Assembly (NCBI GenBank): GCA_963819075.1 | Contig: CAWFUP010000003.1 | Location: 1 to 64,000 of the forward strand | From: CAVQBJ01 sp963819075 | GTDB taxonomy: Bacteria; Actinomycetota; Thermoleophilia; Solirubrobacterales; Solirubrobacteraceae | DNA length: 64,000 bases | Direction: 5' to 3' | Part shown: piece by piece, positions 25,880 to 35,115 of the stretch | Numbering within the stretch: the stretch's first letter is position 1 | Layout of the letters: each line of letters starts with the position of its first letter | Position numbers and translations under genes: made by a program | The notes under the pieces: generated by a model | Database searches by the model: none | What the model was told of the DNA's origin: nothing | Seen by the model: the letters and a program-made list of their open reading frames with translations, nothing else

Positions 25880-27085
25880 TCAGCCGCGCTCGCCCTCGAC
25901 AGCCTCGGAGAAGAAGGCGGCGAGCTCGGCGTTGGTCTGCCGCGGCCGCTCGATCTGCGGCACATGACCGCAATCGAGCTCGACGTGGCGTGCGTGGGGA
26001 AGGGCGTCGGACACGTGACGCTTGAACGCGATCGGCACGATGCGGTCACGACGACCCCAGACGAACAGCGACTCGGCCTGCAGGCTCGGTAGACGCGTCC
26101 AGAACCCGGTCTCTCCGTGCGGCTCGTCCAGGACGATGTGACGTGCCGTTGCATAGAACGCGGCCCGCCCGGCCGGTGAGTGGTAGGCGCGCAGGAACTC
26201 GTCCACGCCGGCGGCGGCCCAGCCCTCGCCGGCGCCGGGGATGAGCCGACGCACGATCGCCTCGGTCAGCGGGCGCGGCGTGAGCTGCACGAGCCCGAGC
26301 TCCGGTCGCGTGAGGCGAAGCAACGGAGCCCAGGACCGGCCGCGGCGCCAGGCCAGCGACGGCGCGAGCAGCCCGAGGCGCCCGACGCGATCGGGATAGC
26401 TCAGACCTACCTCGAGCGCGATGCGCCCGCCGAGGCTGTTGCCGATCAGGTGAGCACGATCGAGCGACAGCGCGTCGAGGAGGTCGACGCACGCGGCGGC
26501 AAAGAATCGAGGGTCGTAAGGCGCTCCGATCGGCTTGTCCGAGTCTCCGCATCCCGGCAGGTCGAGTGCGATCATCCGGAAGCGGCCGCCGAGTGCCACG
26601 ACGGTGGGCACGAAGGAGCCCATCGTTGCTCCAAGGCCGTGGACGGCGAGCACCGCCGGGCCCGTGCCGGCCTCCATGATCGACAGCCGCACGCCGGCCG
26701 TGGTCACGGTCCGGAACCGCAGGCGCGCGGGATCGGTCGACCCGCTCGTCGCGGCCAGGAATCCGATGCCGACGTGCAGGTTGCGCCGTACCGACAGCCG
26801 CCCCGACCCGTACGCCGCCATCCCCGCTTTGAGGTCGCTGGCAATCTGCGCCCACGTCGCGGTGTCGGCGGCGAGCACCGCATCGGGGGTCGCGCGAACG
26901 TCGGTGATCGCGACCGACCCGTCGTCGCCGAGCAGGACGTCACAGACCTCGTCGCCGTCGGCGATCATCCGCACGCGGTTCTGGCGGCGGCGGGCGTCGA
27001 AGACCTCGGGGTCGTAGCGCGCGACGAGCGCCGCGATCGAGTCGGCGGCCACCATCGTCATCGCTTTCGCTTCGGTGCCGGTCAC
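25880..27085 (-). CDS. two-domain protein: SCP2-like domain plus alpha/beta hydrolase (401 aa)
   Basis: GTG 27085 overlaps the permease stop as GTGA. ATG 27061 is the alternative. Residues ~15-115 (RMIADGDEVCDVLLGDDGSV, GMAAYGSGRLSVRRNLHV) look like an SCP2 sterol-carrier-type lipid-binding domain. From ~125 an alpha/beta hydrolase follows, with AVHGLGATMGSF (oxyanion region), GNSLGG (Ser217), GRRDRIVP (acid) and DCGHVPQIERP (His). Both active-site and lipid-binding parts look intact. A hydrolase fused to a lipid carrier and coupled to an ABC-2 exporter suggests a job on a hydrophobic ester or lipid. The substrate is not known. Confidence 0.8.
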   Translation of the reverse strand: MTGTEAKAMTMVAADSIAALVARYDPEVFDARRRQNRVRMIADGDEVCDVLLGDDGSVAITDVRATPDAVLAADTATWAQIASDLKAGMAAYGSGRLSVRRNLHVGIGFLAATSGSTDPARLRFRTVTTAGVRLSIMEAGTGPAVLAVHGLGATMGSFVPTVVALGGRFRMIALDLPGCGDSDKPIGAPYDPRFFAAACVDLLDALSLDRAHLIGNSLGGRIALEVGLSYPDRVGRLGLLAPSLAWRRGRSWAPLLRLTRPELGLVQLTPRPLTEAIVRRLIPGAGEGWAAAGVDEFLRAYHSPAGRAAFYATARHIVLDEPHGETGFWTRLPSLQAESLFVWGRRDRIVPIAFKRHVSDALPHARHVELDCGHVPQIERPRQTNAELAAFFSEAVEGERG

Positions 27086-28149
27086 CGGGGAACGACGTCG
27101 GAGTAGTCCGGATCGGGCGGAACGCTGGAGTCCTCGCTCGGAGCCGGCCCCTCGATCTGTTCGATGAGCCCGAGCTCGCCGGATACCGGACGAGCCACGA
27201 CGCGCGGGGCGGCGGGGGTGGACACCGGGTGGTCGGGCTCGCCGACGCGCTCGCGATGCGCCTCCAACATCGCGCGCACGCGGTCCACGGTGAACCCGGC
27301 CGGCGGGTGCGGCCCGCGAAGGCGGTGGTGCTTGACGGCCTTGACCCCCGGCTCCCAGCGGAAGGCGACGAGGGCAAAGGCCGTCGCCGCGACCCCCCAG
27401 GCCAGCAGCACGGCCAGGTGTCCCCAGGGCACGGCGGTCGAGCCGATCACCGGATTGAGCTCGTTCTCCAGACTGTCGGCGAACGGTTCCACGGGGAGGA
27501 TCGAGGCGATCGTGTGCAGCCAGCCCGGGGCGTGGTCGATCGGCTCGAACACTCCCGAGATGAAGAGCACCGGCAGCATCGTGCCCCAGGCGATCGCGAA
27601 GGCCGCGTCGGTCGTGGGTACGAGCACGGTGACCGCGAGCCCGAGCGCGCAGAAGCAGAACATCGCTGCGGCGAGCGTGAACAGCACCACGGGCAGGGCG
27701 CCCGAGATGATCTCGAAGTCGTACAGGACATCGCCGACGAAGGCGACGACGAAGGCCGAGCACAGCGCGACGAGCGCGGCCGAGCCGAGGCGCCCGGTCA
27801 TCCACACCCAGGGTGGCAGCGGCGTCGAGCGGATGCGCTTGAGGATCCCCTCGTCGCGTGCGAGCGTCGTCGAGGTGATCACGCTCATGTAGCAGGCGTT
27901 GATGACCGCGAACGCCATCATCGCGGGCGTGAAGAACTGGGCGTAGCGGATGCCCCCGCGAGAGCTGACGTGCGATCCCGCGTTGAGGAGATTGACCGCG
28001 AGCAGCACCATCAGCGGGATCACGATCGTCGCGAACAAGGCGATCGGCGAGCGGATCAGAATCCGAATCTGGTAGCGAACCTGCGCCGCGGCCATCCGGC
28101 TGGCGTGCGGCCGGCGCCGGCGCGCGCGTGGCGACTCAGCCGTGGCCAT
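27082..28149 (-). CDS. ABC-2 type transporter permease (355 aa)
   Basis: ATG 28149 was preferred over GTG 28158 because a GGGAGGTGAGG ribosome site precedes it inside the end of the ATPase gene. After a basic N-terminus the protein has six hydrophobic segments in the ABC-2 pattern, with ARDEGILKRIRSTPLPPW in the cytoplasmic loop and PISHAPGWL-like text (EPIDHAPGWLHTIASILPV) before the last helix. A ~95-residue cytoplasmic tail, proline-rich and acidic at the end, is longer than usual. It pairs with the ATPase at 28136-29053 to form an exporter of a drug, lipid or glycan. Confidence 0.87.
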   Translation of the reverse strand: MATAESPRARRRRPHASRMAAAQVRYQIRILIRSPIALFATIVIPLMVLLAVNLLNAGSHVSSRGGIRYAQFFTPAMMAFAVINACYMSVITSTTLARDEGILKRIRSTPLPPWVWMTGRLGSAALVALCSAFVVAFVGDVLYDFEIISGALPVVLFTLAAAMFCFCALGLAVTVLVPTTDAAFAIAWGTMLPVLFISGVFEPIDHAPGWLHTIASILPVEPFADSLENELNPVIGSTAVPWGHLAVLLAWGVAATAFALVAFRWEPGVKAVKHHRLRGPHPPAGFTVDRVRAMLEAHRERVGEPDHPVSTPAAPRVVARPVSGELGLIEQIEGPAPSEDSSVPPDPDYSDVVPR

Positions 28150-29053
28150 TGCCCTCACCTCCCGTCAGCTGCAGGTAGACGTCCTCGAGCGAGGGATGCG
28201 AGACCTCGAGGGCGCGCAGCTCGACGTCCTCGGCGACGGCCCAGTTGCAGAGCTCCATCAAGGTGCGCGTCGGATCGGTCGTGCGCAACAGCAACTTGCC
28301 GTCGCGTGGGCTGACCGTCGAGCGCAGTTGGGGCGGTAGCTCCGCGGTCAGCTGATCGCGGGGCAGCAGGAAGCTGACGAGCGTCTCGCGCTTGCCGTCG
28401 CTGCCGAGGCTGTCGGGCTTGCCCTCGGCCACCACCCGGCCTTCGACGATGACCACGGCGCGGTCGGCGAGGTGCTGAACCTCGTCCATGTAGTGCGAGG
28501 TCAACACGATCGTGCGCCCGAGCGTGCGCAGGCCGTCGACGATCTGCCACGCGCCGTGACGCGCCGCCGGATCGAACCCGGTCGTCGGCTCGTCGAGGAA
28601 GATGAGGTCGGGGTCGCCGACGAGCGCCAGGGCGAGGTCGACTCGGCGGCGCTGTCCACCAGACAGGGTCTTGATGCGCGCGCGGCTCTTGCCCTCCAGG
28701 CCGACGAGTGAGATGAGCTCCTCCACCGGCAGCGGATGCGGATAGAAGCCGGCGTAGAGCGATAGCGCTTCCCCGACGGTCAGCTCGCCGTCGATTCCCG
28801 CCGACTGCAGGACGATGCCGATCCGCTCGCGAAGCGCGCGGCCTCCGGTGTGCGGGTCGAGTCCGAGCACGGACACGTTGCCGCCGCTGCGCCGCCGATG
28901 GCCCTCGAGGATCTCCAGGGTCGTCGTCTTCCCGGCCCCGTTGGGTCCGAGCAGCGCGAAGACCTCCCCCTCCTCGACTCAGAAGCTGACGCCGCGGACC
29001 GCGTTGACGGTCCCATAGCTCTTAAACAGGTCCTCCACCTCGATGGCGGCCAT
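28136..29053 (-). pseudogene. ABC-2 exporter ATPase subunit with in-frame TGA at codon 25
   Basis: From ATG 29053 the frame reads MAAIEVEDLFKSYGTVNAVR, then GVSF, then TGA (28981-28979), then VEEGEVFALLGPNGAGKTTT and on without shift to the stop at 28136. Walker A is GPNGAGKTTT, the Q loop IGIVLQSAG, the signature LSGGQRRRVDLA, Walker B LIFLDEP and the H loop LTSHYMD. The C-terminal extra domain is typical of drug/lipid exporters. Only one codon is wrong. A serine or tryptophan codon is expected there, so a single-base substitution, real or by error, disables the gene. No start codon allows reinitiation before Walker A. Confidence 0.82.
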
Positions 29054-29104
29054 CACGCGCACGCCATGGTCGCGGCCCGGTGAAAAGCGCAGGACACTGC
29101 TCCA

Positions 29105-30761
29105 TTATGTCGGCCCGGACTGCGGTGTCACATAAGAGATCTTGTCCTCGCGCCCGGGCGGGCGCTCGGCGAGTCCGCCGCTGAGGTACAGCCCGAGGAT
29201 GCCGACGAACAGCACCGAGGTGAGCGCGACACGCAGGCCGGTATAGCGCGCCTTGCTGTTCTCCGCGACGATCGCGTTGGTCGCGGACGGACTCACGCCT
29301 GCGTCCTTGAGGGCGCTCTCGAGCTGCGCGTCGGACTGGAATGGCACGCCCCCCTGCATCTGGACGCTCGCCTGATCCTTCACCGATTGCGGGATCGCGC
29401 TGTTGCTGTCGATTCCGTTCGCGAGCGATCCCGTGAGCGCGAGGACGAGCATCGAGCCGACGAGCGCCGTGCCGAGCGAGGCCCCGAGGTTCGTGACCGT
29501 GTTCTGCAGGCCGCCGACCTCGGGGGCCTCGGACTCGGGCACGGCCGACACCGTGAGGGCGCCGAGTTGCGAGGCCATCGAACCGATCCCGAGCCCGATG
29601 AGCAGCAGCGGGATCGTCACGACGGCGGCGTTGGCGCCAGGGTTCAGCCCGCCGATGAGCACGGCCGTGCCGCCCAGCATGAGGAACGTCCCCACGCGCA
29701 CCACGCGGCGCGGAGACGCGTCGGGGAACACGCGTGGGACGCCGATCGCGGAGACCAGCAGCGCCACCGAGAGCGGGAGCAGGCGCAGCCCCGTCTCGAA
29801 GGCGGACAGGCCGAGCACGACCGACAGGAACAGCGGGATCGTGAAGAACACGCCGGCCTGCATGAAGTACTGAACGCCGAACAGCGACAGCGGCGCGGTC
29901 AGCCGCCGGTTCTGCAGCTGGGCGCGGTAGATGAGTGGCTCTCCGCCGTGCTGCTCCACGCGGGCCTCCCAGCGCAGCAGCAGCCAGAGGACGATCAGGC
30001 CACCGACGATGAGCCAGACGACCGGCGACAGCCCCGCCAGCGAGGGCCCGCCGGGCTTCGCGGTGACCCAGCCCCAGGCGCTCGAGCGAAGGAAGCCGAA
30101 CACGACCGCCGACAGGCCGACGATCGAGAGCAGCGCGCCGACGAGGTCGAGCTTCGGACGGTGCGCGGGCGGCGCGTCGGCGAGCCGACGGGCCAGGACG
30201 GCGATCCCGAGGGCGACGACGACCTCACCGACGAACACCCAGCGCCATGAGAAGGAGGTCGTGACGGCGCCGCCGACGATCGGTCCGGCGGCGACCGCGA
30301 TGGCACCCGCAGCGGCAATCGCACCGTAGGCACCGGTGCGACGCTCGGCGGGGAAGTTGGCGGCGACGAGCGCCACGACGGCCGGCATGATGAGCGCGGC
30401 GCCGATGCCCTCCAGGCCCGACCAGCCGATGATGAGCACGGTCAGGTTCGGTGCGAGGGCTGTGGTGGCCGACCCGGCCGCGTAGATGATCGCCCCGACC
30501 ACGAACATGCGCCGGCGTCCGAGCAGCGCGCCGAGCTTGCCGCCGGTGAGCATCAGCGAGGCCATCACGAGCGTGTACAGCGTGATCGCGGTCTGGACTC
30601 CGGTGACCGTCGTCCCGAGGTCGTTGGCCACCGAGGCGATCGACACGTTCATGACCGAGCTGTCGAGGGCCATGAGGAACTGCGCCGACGCGAGTGTCGC
30701 GAGGACGAGCGTGGAGCCGCGCGAAGCCGCGCTGGTGATCGGCCGTGGCCCGAGCGCTCAT
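29105..30761 (-). pseudogene. MFS drug transporter, DHA2/EmrB type, 5' frameshift
   Basis: The intact part (ATG 30673 to 29105, 522 aa) has 13-14 hydrophobic segments. It carries the DHA2 motif QFLMALDSSVMNVSIASVA in helix one and a conserved GGKLGALLGRRRMF loop. Half of helix one (TLVLATLASAQFL) lies upstream of the in-frame ATG, with no start codon in that frame back to a TGA. ATG 30761 lies in another frame, and one extra base between about 30735 and 30752 would join them (total 3n+1). The family exports drugs or metabolites by proton antiport. A large extracytoplasmic loop is near residues 425-470. Confidence 0.8.
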
Positions 30762-30777
30762 CCGCGGATTATGTCGG

Positions 30778-31746
30778 TCAGTGCGGAGAGCGACCGGCCG
30801 CGCCGTGCTCGCCCTGCTCAAAGGGGTCGGGGGCAGCGCCCTCCGGGGCCTGGGCCTCGAGGCGCTCCCTGATCTCGGTGAGCGCGTGCCGGGCCTCCTC
30901 GCCGACCGTCGGGTAGCGGGGGTCGATCTCCATCAGGGCGTGGCCGATCACGGCGGCCGCCGCGATGCGCGCGAACCACTTGCGGTCGGCCGGGATCACG
31001 TACCACGGCGCCCAGGCGGTGCTCGTGTGCGAGAGCGTGTCGGAGATCGCCAGCTGGTAGTCGTCCCAGCGGTCGCGCTCGGCCACGTCGGCCGTCGGAG
31101 AACTTCCAGTTGTGGTCGGGAAGGTCGAGCCGCCGCAGCAAGCGGATCCGCTGCTCCTCCTTGGAGACGTTCAGGAACAGCTTGACGATGCGGATCCCGT
31201 TATCGGTGAGGTAGCGCTCCCAGTCGTTGATCTCGCGGTAGCGCCGCTTCCAGACGTCCCCGCGCCTGGCGGCCTCCGGCAGTCGCTCGCGGTCGAGGTT
31301 CTCGGGGTGGACGCGCACGACGAGGACCTCCTCGTAGTGGGAGCGGTTGAAGATGCCGATCTTTCCGCGCGCCGGGAGGCGCTTCGCGTAGCGCCACAGG
31401 AAGTCGTGGTCGAGCTCCTCGGCCGAGGGCACCTTGAAGCTGTGCACGTCACGCCCTGCGGGTTGACGCCGCTCATGACGTGGCGGATCGTCCCGTCCTT
31501 GCCGGCGGCGTCGAGCGCCTGCAGGACGACGAGGACGCCCCAGGTGTTCTGGGCGGCGAGGCGGGCCTGGTACTCGGACAGCCGCTGTACTCCCTGCTCG
31601 AGCAGGTGGATGCCGTCCTTCTTGCGCTTCACGCCGGCCTTGTATGCAGGATCGAAATCCCGCTCGAGCACGACCCGCGAGCCGGGGGCTACGCGGAACG
31701 GCTGGATGAGCTCTCCGAGTCGCTTCGCTTCGGGGGTGTCTGCCAT
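30778..31746 (-). pseudogene. ppk2: polyphosphate kinase 2 (PPK2) with two compensating frameshifts
   Basis: From ATG 31746 the text runs to LQALDAAGKDGTIRHVMSG, containing the PPK2 Walker A (DAAGKDGT). Near 31447 a base is missing and the frame moves to SFKVPSAEELDHDFLWRYAK and FNRSHYEEVLVVRVHP with KLFLNVSKEEQRIRLLRR. Near 31095 one extra base returns it to the first frame with ERDRWDDYQLAISDTL, the Walker B and lid region, to stop 30778. The corrected length (~320 aa) is typical of single-domain PPK2, which transfers phosphate between polyphosphate and nucleotides. Ppx at 51887 would degrade the same polymer. Confidence 0.85.
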
Positions 31747-31808
31747 CGGACCATCATCCCAATCAGACGTGGGCCGGTGGGAGGTCGGTCGACTAGGGTC
31801 CGCAGACG

Positions 31809-32463
31809 ATGGGTCAGTTGATGGCGACGCGCACCGATTTCACGCTGCAGGCCCTGCGCCAGCTGCGCGACCCGCATCAGTTCAAGTGGTACGCGGTCAC
31901 GCTCGCTGGTGATCGTGCTCTACGCCTACGCCAACGAGGTCGAGCGCGGTCGCTGGGACGTGATCGCCGCGGGCCTGGCCGTCTGGCTGGCCGATTGGTT
32001 CAACGAGATCGTCAACGCGCTCGTGCTCCAGGCGAGCGATCGCGCGGCGCTGTGGACGGCCACCGGGCCGACGGCATACCAGATCCTCATCGGGCTGAAC
32101 GTCGAGATCATGTTCATGTTCGCGCTCGGCGGCATCGTCTACGTCAAGCTCCTGCCGGCCGATCGCGGCGCGCGGATCCTGGGGATGCCGAACCGTTTCG
32201 CGGTCGCGCTCGGGCTGTCGCTCACCAGCGTCGCCGTAGAGCTCTTCCTGCACGCGACCGGCACGTTCCACTGGGAGTACTGGTGGTGGAACACGCCGTT
32301 CGTGCCCCTCATCGTGATCCTCGGCTACCTGTGGTTCTTCCTCTACGCGGCCTGGGTCTACGACGCGCCAGCTCGCGCGGCTCGGTGGACGCGGGTCGGC
32401 GGGCTGGGCGCGATCGACCTGGCGATGGGGCTCGTGTTCGGGGTCGGCTTCGGGTGGCTCTAG
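31809..32463 (+). pseudogene. integral membrane protein, one frameshift (~217 aa corrected)
   Basis: ATG 31809 (or 31821) starts TDFTLQALRQLRDPHQFKWY. One extra base near 31903 in the string CGCTCGCTG shifts the frame, after which LVIVLYAYANEVERGRWDVI reads to the stop at 32463. About six hydrophobic helices follow, with WLADWFNEIVNALVL and FHWEYWWWNTPFVPLIVIL as the distinctive parts. I do not know the family name. The Trp/Asn/Glu-rich helices suggest a conserved membrane enzyme or carrier. Length is 3n+1. Confidence 0.6.
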
Positions 32464-32478
32464 GCCGATCGAGCGTGC

Positions 32479-33319
32479 TCATGCAGGCGGCAGCCCGGGG
32501 TCCTCGCCGGTCGCAAGCGGTCGATCGGGATCGCGACTCCACTGCGACCACGAGCCGGCGAACAGCCGTCCCTGACCGAGTCCGGCGTGTTCGAGCGCGA
32601 GCAGGTTGTGACAGGCCGTGACGCCCGAGCCGCAGTAGGAGACGACCGCCGACCCGTTGCCGACGCCGACGCGTTGGAAGCGCCGGCGCAGCTCGTCGAT
32701 CGGCAGGAGGCGCCGGCGCGCGTCGAGGTTCTCGCGGCAGGGGAGGCTGCGCGCGCCGGGGATGTGGCCGCAGCGCGGGTCGACCGGGTCCGGCCCGCCG
32801 CGGTAGCGCTCGGCCGGGCGCGCATCGATCACCACGAGGTCGGGATCCACCGCGTCGTCGATCGAGGCCAGCCGCTCGGCCGGCCAGGGGCGAGCGCTGA
32901 AGGCGGCCGCCGGGCGCTCCGTCGTGTCGGCCTCGAGCCCGGCGTCCCAGGCGGCCAGCCCGCCATCGAGCAGCGCCGCCTCGTGGCCGGTGACGCGCAG
33001 CATCCACACGAGGCGGGCGGCGATCACGCCGCCCGCATCGTCATAGGCGACGACCCGATCACCGTCGCCGATGCCGAGCGTCGCCATGCCCTCGGCGAAC
33101 ACGGCCGGGTCGGGCAAGGGATGACGCCCGGCGTCGTCGCGGGGCTCGCCGGCCAGCCAGCGATCCAGATCGACGAAGACCGCGCCCGGGCAGATGCCCG
33201 GCATCGTAGGCGGCGCGTCCAGAGCGCCCGTCGAGGTACCAGCGCACATCGGCGAGCACCACCTCGTCGCGGTGCTCAGCTAGCGCTAGCCAGGCCTCGC
33301 TGACCACCGGTGCGATCAC
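32479..33319 (-). pseudogene. thiosulfate/3-mercaptopyruvate sulfurtransferase (double rhodanese), one frameshift
   Basis: GTG 33319 starts IAPVVSEAWLALAEHRDEVV with VRWYLDGRSGRAAYDAGHLP. One extra G in a GGG run near 33188 shifts the frame. Reading continues AVFVDLDRWLAGEP, GDRVVAYDDAGGVIAARLVW and the second rhodanese domain with DARPAERYRG, GHIPGARSLP and the active-site loop CGSGVTA (catalytic Cys). The protein ends at 32479 with GSWSQWSRDPDRPLA. The corrected ~279 aa is the normal tandem-domain length. It moves sulfane sulfur from thiosulfate or mercaptopyruvate to cyanide or thiols. Confidence 0.85.
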
Positions 33320-33410
33320 ACGCTCCAGCTTAGGTGGGTATCCGCGACGAAGCTGCGCGCCGCGGCCCGGTCAACAGGCAGTCCCGACGCGAACCGGCTG
33401 GGGCCGGCGC

Positions 33411-34614
33411 CTACAGGCCCGGCGGATGGCGGGCGACGAACCCCGAGGTGTCGGTCGGTGAGCTCGACCAGCGGGTGCCGCCCTCGGCGAGCGCGACGGT
33501 GTCGAAGCGCCAGCCGGCGACGTACATGAACGCGTGACCGGCGTTCGCGTACACGGTGATCCACTTGCCCGGGCCCGGAAGCCCCCAGCTCTCGAATGCG
33601 GTCGAGTCCAGAGGCGAGCTGACGAGTCCGGCCGCGGCGAGCGCGTAGCTCACCGATCCCGAGCAGTCGTACGCGTCGGCGTGGAAGGAGGCGTGCCCGC
33701 CGCCATAGACGTACGGGAGCGTCGCGATCGCGTTGCCGGCGGCGATCACCTGGGCGACCGCCGCGGGCGCACCGGCGGGCGCCTGCACCATGCCGCCGGT
33801 GTCGATCTGGATGCCGTTCGTGCCGGGCGCGCTCTGTCCGACGGGCCCGCCGGCGAGGGCCGCAGCGGTCGCGGCCGCCTCCTGCGCCTCGAGCGCGTGC
33901 AGCTGACCCTGTGCGGCGCTCAGCGCGGCCGCGTCGTGCGAGCGGTGGCGAACCTGGAGGATCTCGGCGTGCAGCAGCGCGGCCTGCAGGGCGCCGGCCT
34001 CGTTGCGCTGCGCGATCAGCTCGCGGGCGATCCGCTGGTCGCGGATCTCCAGGCGGCCGAGGTCGATCGCCTCGCGCGTGACGGCGATGCGCGCCGCTCG
34101 CGTGTCGCTGACGACGTGCGCGTCCTGATCGCCCATCGCCTTCAGGAAGGCGAGTCGCTCGAGCAGATCGGCGAACCCGTGTGACTCGAGCACGACGGTG
34201 AGCGCGTCGGGCGAGCCGCCCTCGTAGGTGCCCACCAGGTTGGCCGCCAGCGCGTGCGAGGAGACCTCGAGGCGGTTCTCGAGGTCGACGAGGTGGTTTC
34301 GCGCGGCGATGAGCGACTGCTGCACCGCCGTCAGCTGCGCCTCGCTTGCGCTGGCCGCCGACTGCAGCCGAGACAGCCGCGCCTCGGCGGCGGCGAGGCC
34401 GCCCGACGTCTGCGCGATCTGAGCCGAGTCGGCGGCGATCTGCGCGCGCAGATCGGCCACGCTCGCCTGCTTGGCGGCGATCGAGCCCTGTACGTCGGCG
34501 GCGCTGCGCTCCGGGGCGCCGCCGGCGAGCAGCGCGCAGGCGAGCGCCACGGCGGCGAGCAGTGCGAGCCGGACGGCCGGCGATCGGGTCGGTTGGGGGG
34601 CGCTCGAAGGGCAT
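33411..34614 (-). pseudogene. secreted NlpC/P60 peptidoglycan hydrolase with coiled coil, 5' frameshift
   Basis: ATG 34614 gives a signal peptide only if one C is removed from the CCCCCC run at 34600-34595. It then reads VRLALLAAVALACALLAGG. In the uncorrected sequence translation could begin at GTG 34550. Residues ~25-235 form a long coiled coil (QASVADLRAQIAADSAQIAQ and following) like CwlO/RipA regulators. The C-terminal NlpC/P60 domain has YVYGGGH, the catalytic YDCSGSVSYAL cysteine and the GHAFMYV histidine. It probably cleaves stem peptides during growth or division and is held inactive by the coil. Confidence 0.82.
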
Positions 34615-35115
34615 GCCGAGGCGCACGCGCGGAGACGTCGCCACGGGGGCGCGCGGGTCCGAACGTGCAGGTTCAGACGGCCGCCGGGGACGGCCGCGGC
34701 GCGACCCTAGCAGCGTCCGTCCTGCCGTTCGAGCGATTCCCTGCCGCTGCACGAAAACATGCAGTTATGCAGGACGGATGCGCGCGCCCACGCCTGCGAT
34801 CGCGCGGCGGGCCGTCAGCCAGGCCGTCGCGACGCATTCACACGATCCTAACCGCGCGCCCGGTCGGCGCAGCCACGGTATTGGACGAAGGGGCCAGGCG
34901 GCGACGCGGGATGTTCTGTTGGCGGTCCATTCTGCACGGGCGCCGGACGAGCGATCCTGGTAGGCCGACGGGAGGTGCCGGGGCCCATTCGGGCGTATCC
35001 GCACTCTGCGGGAAGGTACGGATGAGCGCCGAGCGAGTGGTGGGGTGCCGCACTTTTGGGCACCTTTATCAGCAGGGCCAATCATCCACACGACACGACG
35101 ATCAGCGAGGTGGCG
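34615..35115. other. divergent intergenic region, no gene seen
   Basis: The stretch separates the NlpC/P60 gene (left) from the reductase gene (right). A weak minus-strand box pair, TCGAAC and TAGGGT with 17-base spacing, lies near 34706-34734. A CTGCAT-AA-CTGCAT direct repeat (minus sense) is near 34757-34770. I looked for a ydaO-type riboswitch, common before such hydrolases, and could not make out its core. Open frames here are arginine-rich shadows. Confidence 0.3.

Noticed and set aside
28979..28981. Selenocysteine or programmed readthrough at the ABC ATPase TGA
   Set aside because: The position is not catalytic, no stem-loop of SECIS type is evident, and the ATPase family does not use selenocysteine. 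An error or a nonsense mutation is simpler.
34615..35115. ydaO-type (c-di-AMP) riboswitch before the NlpC/P60 gene
   Set aside because: Such elements often precede these genes, but I could not find the conserved core sequences on the minus strand.
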